This document shows, piece after piece, positions 33,701 through 45,840 of a stretch of DNA of 64,000 nucleotides (positions are counted from its first letter, which is position 1; each line of letters starts with the position of its first letter). The notes beneath the pieces are model-generated. The model was not told where the DNA came from. It saw only the letters and a program-made list of their open reading frames with translations, and did not search any database. The stretch lies in the NCBI GenBank assembly GCA_946699065.1, contig CAMPDV010000135.1, forward strand, positions 558,001-622,000, written 5' to 3'. Origin of the DNA: Loxodes magnus. Lineage: Eukaryota > Ciliophora > Karyorelictea > Loxodida > Loxodidae. Both the position numbers and the translations under genes were made by a program.

Positions 33701-36700
33701 TACTTTTAATAACTATACATTTAACTCAATTAAAACAATAAGCTATACCAATCATTTCTTATCCAACAATCACCATATTGCTTATATCACTTACTAATAG
33801 CCTAATTTAATTCTCAATGACTTGTTTATTTTAAAAGCATTATTACAAAGCTTTCCATAATTAAGACTTCAATTATAAAACTTTGAATCTTCTCACTAAT
33901 GTTTGATGGTTTAAAGTAATTAGCTAATTCTATAATGTTCAGTTATAAAAATTTAGCATTTTATAGTCAACGTATTTCAAAAGCCATTCAAGTAACTATT
34001 ATACATACGTTTAAGATTATAATTCAACTAACTTTGAACAAACTTTATCAACTATCAGTAATCTATTTTTTACCTAATTATGTACAATTTTTTCACCATT
34101 AAGTTACAATCTCTGCTTAAACATATTAGGAGATAGCGCAAAACATTTAAAGGTACGATAATAATTTTTCTCTTTTATGCTGAATCTAGATAAAGTTGGT
34201 CTCTTATGAGTTACTAACTAAAGTAGTTAATTGGATTTTCGTTTTTACTAGATTGTAAGAACTTATTATCAATAGCTAGCCTTATTTTCATAAGGATAGT
34301 ATTTGCAATATTTCTTAATAGATTAAGCTTATCTTTAAGCATGCTAGTATGTTAAGCTTATAGTTTTAGTACTTTATCAAGATAGAAAGCAAGTTTAAAA
34401 CAGATTTTTTGCTAGTTTAGTTGTGAGCTATGTATTAGAAAATGGTGGCTATATTAAGGTTTAAATATAATAGTTATCCATATTAATTTAAGCTATTTAA
34501 GCTCATATATAACTTAAATTATAATATGAAAAAAGGGAGAAGCATAAAGTTGGCAAACATCTTTCCATATTTATAACGATGAAGATGAAAGGCAAAATTA
34601 AACGGAGACTACTTTGTAGAAAGCTACCTAATTTACCTAGAAGTCTAGGTAAATAAAAAATTTAATTTATCAACTTAAAGAGATTCAAAAACAAATCTGC
34701 ATAAGGAATTATTCATGATTAAAGGGCAAGAAGCATATAACTAGGAAATATTTTAAATCGTATTCGCTATAAAATGTTCAGTTTAAATTATTTTGCTTTT
34801 ACTCTTATAATTTTTTAATCTTTTTAACTTGCAAATCTTAAAATAAGCATTCTTGCTTCTCATCAATTGCTTTAAATTAAACCTTGCTATGCTTATCCAT
34901 ATGATGAATGTTACTGGGATGAAATAAGTAACCAAATGCTTTGTAACTAACTTAACTTTATTCAGTGAGCTTTCTTTTGCTTCCATCACCAATTAAACAC
35001 TAACTTTTATCTTGCATAATAATGTAAAATCTGCTTATATATATAACAAGCAATTCTTGTTCTAGAAAGGCTTTTATAAAGCAGTAATACTTTTTGATGA
35101 ACAGCTAGAAGTTAACTAGGATTAAAAAAGGGCATTAAATCTTAAAAATGTAAAGCAGTTAATTAGATATGAAATAATAAATTTGGCTATTTATTATGAA
35201 TCAAGTTTAGTAGTTTTTCATACCATTAACTAAAATTCAATGAACTAGCTATTTAAATTCGTTTTTGGGATATTCATAAATGCAAATCTTTAATACTTAA
35301 CAACACTCTCTTTATACTCTTTATGTTAGCTACTTAAACATCTTCGTTGATGCTATACATGAAAAGACAACGGAAAGAAAAATAAAGCTTAGAGTGCTAG
35401 AACTAATTAATTACTAAAGTGGATTTGAATAACTAAAGTGCTATACCTATTATACTCTATTGACTATACTTGATTTTTATAACTATAATAATGCTTAGAA
35501 TCTTTATAAGCTTATCATAAATGCTTTAGGGATAAAATATGCTTTTGATGATAAACAATAGTATGTATAATCTAGATAATCTAACAATTTTCTAAACTCT
35601 GGCTTTTTATTATTTATATGATATAGGTTTATCTAAATAGCATTGCTATTATTTTTTAATAATAAGTGATATTAGGTATAATGATTCGCATTACAAACAG
35701 AAAATAAGTTACTTTAAAGGATTAAAATACTGCTTAAAATTCTATATTAATAGTGATAATCTAGCTTAATTTAAGTAAGCCTATTTGCTTATTTTAAGAA
35801 GCCTTTATTTATTTTCAATCTACCCCATTACCATAAAATAAGTAGGTATTGCTTACTTTAAATTATGTTAATCATTTCTCTTTCGAATCAATAAACTAAA
35901 TGCTTTAAAAAAATTCCTCTTATATCTAAAACTATTCTTGCTAATATTATTGATAATGTTAGTTCTTCCAAACTAAATCACTATGCTATATAAATAAAGA
36001 GAGGAAGCTTTTAAATAAAATAATTGATATAGGTAAGAGAAAAGAAAGGCTAAGAAAAGTTATATAGCTAATGCTTTATTTTAGTTAAGAGCTACTAAAC
36101 CCTAGTCAAATCTTATAAGTATAACCTTCTTTTCTTCACTAGCAAGTATTCTATCTTCAAAAAGTTGTTAGGTACAGACTAGATATTTTACCATTATTAC
36201 TTAGATGAAATTACCTTAATTGTAGCATTCTAATTTTACTGAGAATTGCTTTGTGGGTATTTAAAATTATTAATAGCATACAATATGGTTGTAAAAAAGG
36301 AGGTTTATCAATAATTTTCCTTCTATAAGTTTATAATAAAACTTATCTATTTTTAAAAAGCAATGCTTTAATAAGAAAATAGAAAAAGCAATAATAAAAA
36401 TAAAGTTAGCAAGTGCTAAGGTAAAGGATATATAAATAGCTAATAGCAGGTTTATTAACAATTTGAATGAAGCTTTGTATCAAAATTATATAGATTTAGC
36501 TAAGCAAATATTAGGCTTTTATAATCAAATTAATAAATACCTAATCAAGATCTTATTTAAACACATTTGCATGCTACACTCTATGTAATTATACAATTAT
36601 CTCCAATACTCAGCATATTTAAATTTCTAGTTCTATTATTACTAGTATAAGCACTTTCCTTATAAATCTAATAAGCCATTTCTGAATAATATTACAATAT

Positions 36701-37251
36701 ATTTTCTCTTATTGATTAGACAAAATGAAATTAGCTAACATATTCATTTAAATAATAAGTGTTTGCTTATGTACTAACTTTAACCAGATCTTATTAAGCA
36801 TTATTTAAATTATATTTTACTTATTATTTTATAAAATAAGCTAGTTTGTGTATATTCTAAGCTATGTAGATATAATAAGGTTGGATTACGCATAAAAAAG
36901 TCATATTATTCTAGTTATTTTTAATTTACTGTTGGTATACCTTTTTACTTATAGCTATCTAAATCCCTTTTTTTGTACTATCTTTCTGTCATATCAGTTT
37001 TTTGGTATTACTAATATGAGGTATATAAGCTTGTCAGATTTTAGGTGGGATTGGTTGTAGAAGACTAATAGTATACAAAGAAGTATCATTTAGTTTAGTG
37101 CTAAAGATTAGAAAGGTTGAAGATGATTTTTAGTAATTATAGTAGAAAGTTTAAAGTAGGTTTGACTATGAAAGTCATATTTAAAAATAGGAGGAAAGAA
37201 TGAAAGTAATTGTGTTGCTTTATAATAAACATTAATTAAAATAAGTTTTAA
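33701..37251. other. Long intergenic region with one ambiguous coding island
   Basis: 3.5 kb AT-rich DNA. Around 34525-35000 the base composition looks coding on both strands, for example a minus-strand frame from Met at 34992 and plus-strand frames from ATGs near 34525 and 34567. No version shows a known domain or a convincing stop, so I do not call a gene. The rest holds nothing recognisable. Confidence 0.4.
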
Positions 37252-38032
37252 ATGATTTAATAAGAGAAACAAGTCAAGCAAGTAGAACTTAAAAGTGAAA
37301 TTAACTTGGATTTAGCAACTAATCCTGATATTACTTAAGCTGATCACAAAGATCAAAGTTAGGAAATTTCTAATATTGAAATTAGATTTGCAAATGGTAT
37401 GGTGAGAACTGTTAGTGCAAACTTAGAGTAAGAAAAGATTTGCGATATTAAACAAAAAATATTCGAAAACGAATTTAAAGAAGGAATTGAATGCTAGTTA
37501 ATTTATATGGGTAAATTTATGGATGACAACGTTCCTTTAAAAGGTCTAAGTAACTTTATTTTATTCAGATGGACTCGAGGATGGAATCTGCATGCATGGA
37601 AGAATTAAGGAAAAGCAATAAGCTAATTTATCAGCTGTAATATTTTAAGTTTAGAAGAAAAAATCTCAGCCTAGAGGATTTGATTAACTTGTAAATTCAG
37701 GCCTTTCATTAGAAGAAATTGAAATGATGAGAGCACAATTTCATTCTGGATAGATTTATTCCACAGACACTGAAAGATATCAAAGAGAATAAGAATGAAT
37801 AGATGGAAATAATACACCAAGTAATGTTAGAGAAATTAACTTTACTTCAAATTAAAACAATTAGAGTAGAGAACTGCCATAGGCCTAGTAGATTCGAGCT
37901 GAAGTACCAAGTAAAGAGTTTATGATTGGGTGCCTTTTGGGATATTTGTTTTCTTTTGTGACAATTTTTTTGGTAATTGAATTATTTAGATATGCTGCGC
38001 TACTTATAATTCACATAAGAGGAAAGGAATGA
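37252..38032 (+). CDS. Dsc3-like ubiquitin-domain membrane protein
   Basis: 253 aa after removal of one 19-nt intron (37550-37568). Residues 40-125 form a ubiquitin-like fold (IEIRFANGMVRTVSAN, QLIYMGKFMDDNVPL, DGICMHGRI). Residues 140-195 match the DUF2407 C-terminal motif of fungal Dsc3 (RGFDQLVNSGLSLEEIEMMR then AQFH, TDTERYQREQEWIDG), and the C-terminus has a long hydrophobic helix pair (FMIGCLLGYLFSFVTIFLVI). Dsc3 belongs to the Golgi/ER Dsc E3 ubiquitin ligase that degrades membrane proteins; TMUB1/2 are related. The ligase role here is inference from the domain pattern. TGA is read as Trp in EWIDG, and the stop is TGA 38030-38032. Confidence 0.82.
37550..37568 (+). other. Intron of Dsc3-like gene, 19 nt
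   Basis: GTAACTTTATTTTATTCAG. It interrupts the ubiquitin-like domain; splicing restores its last strand. Confidence 0.85.
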
Positions 38033-38127
38033 TATTGGGAATTTCTCTTTCGATTATTTCAATAATAATAATTCTAAACACTACCCTTAATTGATTTAAT
38101 TATTTAAACTTTTAAATTATTTATTTT

Positions 38128-39588
38128 TCAATTTTTATCTTTCTGCACCCTTTCTGTATTCTCAACTTATTTCTATTCAGATTGCTCTTTATTTGCTTTC
38201 ATCTAAACATTATGGACATCAATTAGATCCAAGGGTTCTCCATCGCTCTCTGATTCTGTAATAGTTACAATTCCTCTATATTTATCATGAATATTCAATT
38301 TACTCATTTCAATATCTATATCAAACACTCGATTTCCAAATTATTTTTTAATGTGATCTTCGATTGCCAAATTAATTTCGGTAAAGTGAGTAATAGCAAT
38401 AATTGCAGTTTGTCGAACTAATTACCTAATAGCTATTTCCTATGCCTTGCTTTTTGCAATTTATTAAATTTCTTTAACAAGAACATCTTCAATATTGTCA
38501 GCTATTTCCTTAGCATTGTATTTAGCTGATACTGAAATTTTAATTTTGTCTTAATCAAGATGGTATGTTTTTAACCTTTCTACATCTTCAATTTCATTTA
38601 GTGATTTTATTATTTTTATCAGATCTTCCCTCTCCTACTTTTCTACTGATTGCCCTACTAAAATTTTCGTGTTTTCCTCTAGAATTGTATAGCCAAAATA
38701 AATTTGTAGTAATCCTGAAGCGAATTCTCCAAGTTGATCTACCCACATCATATGTGTAAAGTAGCAAACCGAAACTGAAAAAATAGGAATTCCAATACTC
38801 ACCATAGAAAGTATATTTTCTTTAACTATTGCATCAACAACAGGATCTGCTCTTTCCTTGCCAATTCCTATTCAATATGCAGTCTTATATCTTTGAATAA
38901 TATTATGAAATCACCATTAGTTCGTTAATTTATCATCCAAATTTCCCATATTTTTACAGAAGAGATACACTTCACCAAATCCAGCTAAACCCACTAGTCC
39001 TAAAGCCAACGAACTCACAATTTACTCACTGTTTTAGATAGGAGCTGCTAGATGTATTAGCTACAATATTGGATAAACAGCATTATAGCATCCAGAACCA
39101 ATAAAGGCTACTCCAGGAATTAAAACAGCTAAATTTTTATACTTTCCATAGCCATAATTATGGAACTCATCTGGAGATTGCATTGCTTGCTTATTCGCAA
39201 ATCACATAATTTAATGATTTAATGCATCTATTGCTGCTTTCATTAGCTCTGCTAGAATAGCTTAGCTTTAACTGAAATATCATGCTGCTATTTTTATAGA
39301 GTTTTAAATAACATCAGCCGCTATTTCTCTAACCAGTATGCTCTTATTCTATTAAAAATCCTTTACATCACTTTCATAAGAAGACATTGACTCAAATTCT
39401 TGATTTGGTTTTTTCTTAATAGTGGAAAATTTCATTTGCTGAGTTTATTTTAAAAGAGTAGAAAATTATCGATAACCAGCTTGCAAATAAAAATTAGTTC
39501 TAAGGCTATTAGCATTTCCATTCTTAAATTATAAAGCTGCTATAGGAGTTTAATATATAGAAATTCTCTAAGCAACTCTAGAAATCAT
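38128..39588 (-). CDS. Mitochondrial cation-diffusion-facilitator transporter (SLC30A9/ZnT9-like)
   Basis: 486 aa, one exon. The first 50 residues are a mitochondrial presequence (MISRVAQRISIY...YRQFSTLL). The membrane core has six hydrophobic segments, with ELMKAAIDALNHQIMWFA as transmembrane helix 2 and NYGYGKYKNLAVLIPGV in the position of the HPYGYG block of SLC30A9. The C-terminal 180 residues form the soluble cation-efflux domain (VERLKTYHLDQDKIKISVSA). CDF proteins exchange Zn2+ for protons; SLC30A9 exports zinc from mitochondria. The usual metal-site His of helix 2 (HxxxD) is Lys here (KAAID), so metal choice or activity may differ. Trp is TGA at four or more sites. Confidence 0.82.
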
Positions 39589-41307
39589 TTATTGAGTAAA
39601 TTAATAAAATAACATAACCTTTAAAATATGGATTTCTTATTCTCTTTTATACCTTCTTCACATCATCATACCTCATCTCTAAACTACTACTACTGTCTAA
39701 TCTTTTCCCTACTACTACTCATTCTTAAATTTTAGATAAAAGAGACAGATTTATAAGAAAGTAATAGATGAGATTGCTAGCTGTTTTTAAATAAACTAGC
39801 TAAGGGCTTTAATTGCTTGCTAATTAGTTTAGATGCTAAATTAAATTTATCTTATAGTAATTAAAAACTTTTTACTTCAAGTCTCCTAATAATAATCTTA
39901 GGCATTAATACCATTTCATTCAAACATACTACAAAGGCCATTATTATATATATGTAAATGAATCTAATCATTATAAAGCTAATATAAAAGGTAAGTTTTA
40001 AACTAGATTTAAATGAAACTAAAGTAAGCACTATAAAATAGGAAATGCTAATAACAAGCTTACTGAAATAATAAAATAGCTAGACTATTAGATATTTAAC
40101 TTAAGCAAAATAGGAATTAAGACTATTAATACTCAGGATTCTTAGTTCATTAATTGAGTTTATTAATTCTATAATAAATATCTAAATTAGTATTTGATGA
40201 TACTTTAACTGATTTATATTAATCCCTATTATATACTATTATGCTCTAGAGGTTTAAAATATTGCATTACTTCTATTAGTTTAGATAACTAGAAACTAAG
40301 GGAATAGTTAATTAATTATTAGTAAGGTTTATAGAGGTAAATTTAGCCTTCCTATTTGAATAAGTCTATCTACCGAGCTAATAAAGATAGAGTAATAGTA
40401 AAAAATGCTTAACATCTTTAAAACGCTGTAGCTAACGATATTTACAAACGAATGCTTCTAAAAATTAATAATCTAACTGAATAAAATGTAGGATTAGTAT
40501 ATTAAAGAGCTTAGCTATAAATATTAAAATAGTTAAATTAATATCTAGTTTAATATACTAGCTTAACACTTGTATGGATGTAGTTAGATTATTATACTTT
40601 GTATCTATTTATTATTTTAGAAATAAGAAATAGAGATAAATAAAAGGCTGTTGTTTATAATAAGGTGTATATAATTAATCTTAATCAATAAAATAAAAAG
40701 TAGAACTTAATATAAAGAACTTAAATAGCTTGCTATAAAGATAAATAATTAAGTAAAAGTTTTAATTAGGATATAAGCATAGGATTGTATCATATTGTGT
40801 AGGATTTTTAAATTAATTGAATAACTAAGTCAGAATTAAGTTATTATTATTGTACATATGTGATATCATCAAACTTTGGAAAAAGCAGAGATAAGTGTTA
40901 TTTTTAATGAAGATTAAATATAAATATTATTAAGTTTTTAAAAGGTTAGAGACACTAAAAATGAACGATACTTAAAGGAAATTTTTTATTTGGGATCACA
41001 ATAATAAAGAGATTATTTTAGAATTTAATTAGAGTCAAAGAGTCTTAAGGATAAAGATAGAAATACCAGCAATGTTTTTAAATTAAACAACCTATTTAAG
41101 CTAATTGGTCCTAAGTTTTTATTTCCTTATAAAACTTAAATCTTATATACATTATTTAGTCAAGACTTTGGTTTTTAATTTATATGACTTGAAAAGATAT
41201 AAGAATGGTTTCTAAATAAACCAAAAGAACTCACTTTTTATATATACTAACAAGCTTTAAATAGATAGAAAAGAAATCTTAATTATTGTACTTTTTATTG
41301 TCTTATA
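39589..41307. other. Long intergenic region
   Basis: 1.7 kb AT-rich between a minus-strand and a plus-strand start. Nothing recognised. Confidence 0.5.
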
Positions 41308-41796
41308 ATGTCAGAATTGAAATTAAAAAATTAAAAGTCTTCTCACGAATGAGGAAGTCCTAAAATAGAGAGCGGATCTTTATAAAAGATAGTAACTACT
41401 CCGGATATGAATAGACTCAAATTTGGGAAAAAGTAAAAAAAGGAATAATTTTCCACCTCTATAGGCTGGACTTAACTTCCATAAAATATATAATAAAAGG
41501 TGGAGAATGAGCCTAAGAAAAAGAAGTTTAATATCAGCAAAGAAGTATTCTAATTAATTCAAAAGAATCTAGATTCACAACTAAATTCTTCTAAAGAAGT
41601 CGATTTTTCTAAAAGTTACAATACATTTTTTGAAGAAGATGAGTATAATGAAGTTTATAGCTAGTCAGGAACAAAAGTAACCTATTTAATTTTCCTTACA
41701 TTATTTGTGATTTTGATTCAGTTTGGAATAGTTTATGGTATAATTTATGTTAAAAATTTCATTTATAAGACAAAGTTGAATGAGTAATCCTGCTGA
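41308..41796 (+). CDS. Small tail-anchored membrane protein, unknown function
   Basis: 162 aa, one exon. The first 110 residues are basic and probably disordered, with Ser, Lys and Gln. A single hydrophobic helix lies at about residues 122-145 (VTYLIFLTLFVILIQFGIVY) with a short basic tail (YKTKLNEQSC), so it is likely anchored by its C-terminus. No family recognised. The start is ATG 41308 and the stop TGA 41794-41796, only 9 bp from the end of the convergent gene. Confidence 0.6.
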
Positions 41797-41805
41797 TACA
41801 TTTAA

Positions 41806-43845
41806 TCATTTTAGTTTTCTTAAGCTATCAATCTTATGAAGATTAATCTTATAAAAGCTATAAATGCACTAAACTTTAGCTTTAACTTCTAATTTTTTTT
41901 CTAAATTTAAAAGTTAAAGAATATGCTATACAATGAAGTTCGATTACTGTTTATACTTTTCGTTTAATAATTTAAAATACCTATTTTTTAGTTGATATAA
42001 ATAGCTGTTTAATTACTCGTAACTTTTATTTAGTTATGAAAGTAATATTCTATTGATTAGTTAAAAGTGCTACTTATATTATTGAAGATGTTTTAGAACC
42101 TAATTTATTTAAAAATTTTACAAATCAAATACTCAATATCTGGTATATTCTTTTGGTAGGTTGTCAGGATTTATTTTATTTGTTTTTTCCTCTGCATTTA
42201 GGCTGAATTTTCATCTTCTATTTTTTATAGAATTAAAGTAGATTTTTTGCTTCTCTATAATTTTAAATTTTAACTAAATTGGTTTCCATAGATTTATTAT
42301 CCTTGTATACGCTAATATTTCAGTGTTTGCTTCAAACTCCAGAATATAAATTTTTATTATATATATTTCGATCTGAGTTTAGTTTTGTCTAATCACATTA
42401 ACAACAGCCTAAGCACAATAATTATTTGAATAAATTTTAAAGCATTACTGGCTGCTTTTAAGCGTCTTTGTTCCATTCCTTAGATAAGTAAAGATAAACA
42501 TGACTTTACTTAAGATATATGGATTCCAACTATACCTTCTCCAGATAAGGTGTGAAGATTTCTAGCTACATTCCTTACGATATCTTATACATATTTTAAA
42601 ATATTTCTTAAGAGATTTTTGCAAATTTTTGTATTCTCACAGTTATCACGAACTTCCGATGCTAATCTTAAATAAAATTTTCTTTTTCAATATCAAATTC
42701 TCTAATTTCTTCTGACCAATGAATAGTATTTTTGCAACTTTTCTCTAAATTCTATTATTGTCTGAAAAGCTACTTTTCTAAGTACAGATATATTCCCTTT
42801 CAATAAAAAATATTTTGCTAATCCGAAGATCTCTTCCGTTACAACACATCTGGGAGATGAACTAAAATTAATTAACTTAATATCTTTAGTTTTTCTTCGT
42901 CTTTCTAGAACTGAAGCAAAATTTCCTTTTTAGTCAGTTAAATTTTTTGAGATTGGCTTTCTCAAATTAAAATGGTATTCTAGTAATAATATTCTTGGAA
43001 ACTTAGCAGTTCTTCTCATTTTAAGATTTGCTTCATTCTTTTCAATCATATATCCGTTTATAGATTCTATTAATTCTTCACCTGGAATTTTTCTTTTTTT
43101 TAGCATGCAATTCTATAAATATAATTTCCATATATAACTACTTCAATAACTAAACGCCAAATCTACCACTTTATCTCCCTATGGAAAACTTGGTCTTAAA
43201 TATGAACTTATTACAATTGCAATCCCTTAGAGCTCTGATTCAGCGAAAAGCTTAGTAATCCTGTTAGCTACTACCTTTTTAGGCTTAAAAATTAAGATTA
43301 ATGATAACTGCCGACTAAAATTTATATTCAAGACAAATTCTAAAAATTTTGAATTATACAGCTAGATTTTCAAATATAGTTATTCGCTTAATTCCATCAT
43401 CGACAAGTCATCTAAGCTCAATAGCATTTTTAACAGCAGAATAAGCTAAATCAATTTCTCAAAGATTAGTATTTATCATTTGAAATGGTAATCCACCATC
43501 TGAATTAAGGACCTAAAAATGCTTTAAGAAAGATTTTGAAGCAGTTCTAACCCCATAAATATTAGAATTCTGAGCTTAATATTCTTATTCTCTTTTTGTT
43601 TCTTTATATATGACTACAATTTTTGGAGGCGCAGTAGAAGTATTTGCTAAAATATAAAAATAATATAATAAAGAAAATATTTTATTTTAAGCAATGTAAT
43701 TTAGATCTTTTACTCATTCTATTAATTTCTATTCAAATTTCCAAATTTTAAAATTAAGTATTAAATCTTAAAAATTTTATTAATAAGATAATATATTTTA
43801 TCTTAATCTTCAAAATATCTTAATACTTTCAATTTATCACTTCAT
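41806..43845 (-). CDS. Large protein of unknown function, introns partly resolved
   Basis: A coding signal covers about 2 kb on the minus strand in three phases that must be joined by introns. The first frame runs from ATG 43843-43845 (WKFEQKLIEWVKDLNYIAQN, then an alpha/beta-like segment GGLPFQMINTNL). A 25-nt intron at 43284-43308 leads to the second frame (LQGIAIVISSYLRPSFPQGD, KIPGEELIESINGYM, CVVTEEIFGLAKYFLLKGNI). A second intron, either 17 nt at 42562-42578 (GTAAGGAATGTAGCTAG) or 26 nt at 42479-42504, leads to the third frame, which ends in a Gln- and Leu-rich helical tail and a TGA at 41806-41808. The total is compatible with about 665 aa. The family is not recognised. A decayed gene with frameshifts is the alternative, but the conserved look of all three parts argues for a real gene. 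Confidence 0.5.
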
Positions 43846-44574
43846 TTATATTCTAAAATTGAAAATTTTAATTCATTTCATTTTTTTATTGATATTCCCA
43901 ATGCCTTTTTTAGAGAAAATTATAATTGTTTTCTTTTATTTTTCAAACTTTTTTAGTTTGTTAGATCTAAAAAATATTTATCAACTGATATCTTAAACAT
44001 GTTTTTTTATGAATGATTGCTGTTTTCTTTAGGAATATAAAATAATATAGTTATTTTTTATTAATTTCTCCTCTCTTTTTTCCAATATTTTTTTCTGCTT
44101 TCTTTATCAAAGTGAGTTCTTTTTCTGTTTTTTTTTTAGTTGTGAATCTCTTCATTTTTTATCACCTTACTTTTTACATGTTTTAAAGTTATAAAAGTTA
44201 CTATATTTTATCAATTAAATTACAAAGGCATATTTATTTTCTATTATGCTTTTGTTTAAAGAATATAGCTTAAATATATACCTCTTTATTTTATTTATTC
44301 AGTATTTTAATTATTAATTTTATCATTTTCTGAATAAATAATGACATCAGTTAAAAGTACTTAAGCTATCATTGAAATTTATTCAATTAAGCTGGATAAA
44401 GATTATCAGTACAACAATCCTTTTTATCATCTTAATTTTAAATAAGTAATACTTTATCTTTAGTATACCTATTATTTATATTATCTTCCTTTTAAACATA
44501 TTATTTTTATAATATTAAAGGATTTACTTTTACTGTAAGCTACTTATTTATGTTAATTATAGGATTAGTTTTAT
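43846..44574. other. Very AT-rich intergenic region
   Basis: 0.7 kb, exceptionally T-rich on the plus strand (runs such as TTTTTTTTT). Nothing else seen. Confidence 0.5.
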
Positions 44575-45469
44575 TCATTTAATTTAATTTCTTTTATATA
44601 ATAATAATTAATTAAAGTGATACCACCTTTCATTAGGATCATCACTGATATAATGTTTATAAATATTTAAAAAAAAGGAATTCTGGATATATTCTTCATA
44701 GTCTTCTTATGTCTTATGCTTCATTATTACATATCGATTATTACTTTTTTCTTCAGGTTTTATTATAGGAATTTGATTAAAATCTAGTTCTTTTCCAATT
44801 ATTTACTAGGGTCTAAATCATATATTTTCTTCAGGACCGATTTAAATTTTTTACGTTTGTTATCTTAAGTCTATAAATTTTACCCACTTGAGTAACATAC
44901 AATCTGCTTAATTTATTCAATGTTTTTTAAATTCTTTTATTCTCTTCATTTTGTTTATTTTAATATTTCCAGCATTGTCTTACAAAATGACCAGGTTTTC
45001 TGCAGAACCAGCATTTAGGTTTTTCCTTCATTCTATTTCATTTTGCTGGTTGAATTGCTGGCTCTATATCCATAGGATCGTTGTGAGAGAGCTTTTTTAG
45101 AAACAGACTCTCAGTAATCTCAGCGAATTAGTTTAATTTTTCTTCTGTCTGCTTGATTCTCTAGTTAAATTCTAATAACTAAGGATGATTGCTGAGTTCA
45201 GACTTGTAGTTACTATTTTCTTATCTTAGCGTGTTCACGTTATTGATCAGGCATTAGATTTATTCTTTCAGTGAATTAAGTTGTATGGAAAGTTCGTTAT
45301 TATCATTTTGCATTTTTTAGAGGTTTTCAAAAATTATTTTCTGAGGATCTAATAAATCTTAGGAAGAAGAGTGGGTTAGTTAAAGCTAAGACGTGGTTAG
45401 AGATGATGCTTCAGGTTTTCTCTCCTACTCTGAGGAGGTGGTAAAAAAACCTTTCTTGAAGCCAGCCAT
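44575..45469 (-). mobile_element. Gag-like ORF1 of a non-LTR retroelement, one frameshift
   Basis: From ATG 45467-45469 an intact frame of 212 aa encodes a Ser/Thr-rich head, a coiled coil (residues 45-150) and a zinc knuckle CWFCRKPGHFVRQC (C-x2-C-x4-H-x4-C), the layout of ORF1 or gag proteins that coat retroelement RNA. That frame meets a TGA at 44831-44833, but protein-like sequence continues in the next frame (LLKWVKFIDLRQQTQKIQIG, then PQQIIGKELDFNQIPIIKPE) to a TGA at 44575-44577. Either a one-base shift after the knuckle broke the ORF, or translation slips there. No reverse transcriptase follows on this strand. A shorter relative lies at 54.9-55.8 kb. Confidence 0.72.
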
Positions 45470-45509
45470 TTTTTTATTATATAATAATAAATAAATAAAT
45501 TTGATTATA

Positions 45510-45541
45510 GAGCGCGTAGCACTCTCATTGGTGCGCAGCTC
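45510..45541. repeat. GC-rich stem-loop, inverted copy of the LINE 3' end
   Basis: A block starting GAGCGCGTAGCAC and ending GGTGCGCAGCTC can fold on itself. With the flanking ATTTATTTATT-type tract it is, in inverse orientation, a near copy of 53515-53569, the 3' end of the retrotransposon. It lies 40 bp before the gag-like ATG. Confidence 0.75.
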
Positions 45542-45559
45542 TTTAAAAAAAATGTTTCA

Positions 45560-45680
45560 TACTGACAAGAATGTTTGTTACTGATAAAATTATCAGATAC
45601 TGGTAGACCTTGTTCAATACTGGTATAATTATTCAGTACTGATAAAAATGTTCAATACTGATATAATTTAAGAATACTCG
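45560..45680. repeat. Imperfect tandem repeat, TACTGATAAAA-type units
   Basis: The core TACTGATA or TACTGGTA recurs about seven times at irregular 15-35 bp spacing (near 45562, 45579, 45598, 45622, 45642, 45657, 45672). It lies between the stem-loop and the GC-rich block. Confidence 0.65.
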
Positions 45681-45689
45681 TAATCTTTA

Positions 45690-45840
45690 ATACTTGTTGG
45701 AGGTCCAAGGACATGGCAGGATTGTGTCTCATTGCATCACCAAAGCAGAAGACGACATGTGTCAATTATGGGTACTTAACTTCCCCAATCTCTGATGAAG
45801 ATGACCTTGTTGTTCACCTTCGAATAACTATTGCAGTTTT
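45690..45840 (-). promoter_or_regulatory. GC-richer block upstream of the gag-like ORF
   Basis: About 150 bp with clearly more G and C than anything around it, not in a recognisable frame. On the minus strand it comes before the tandem repeat, the stem-loop and the gag-like ATG, so it may be the 5' regulatory region of that element. Inference from position and composition only. Confidence 0.35.
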
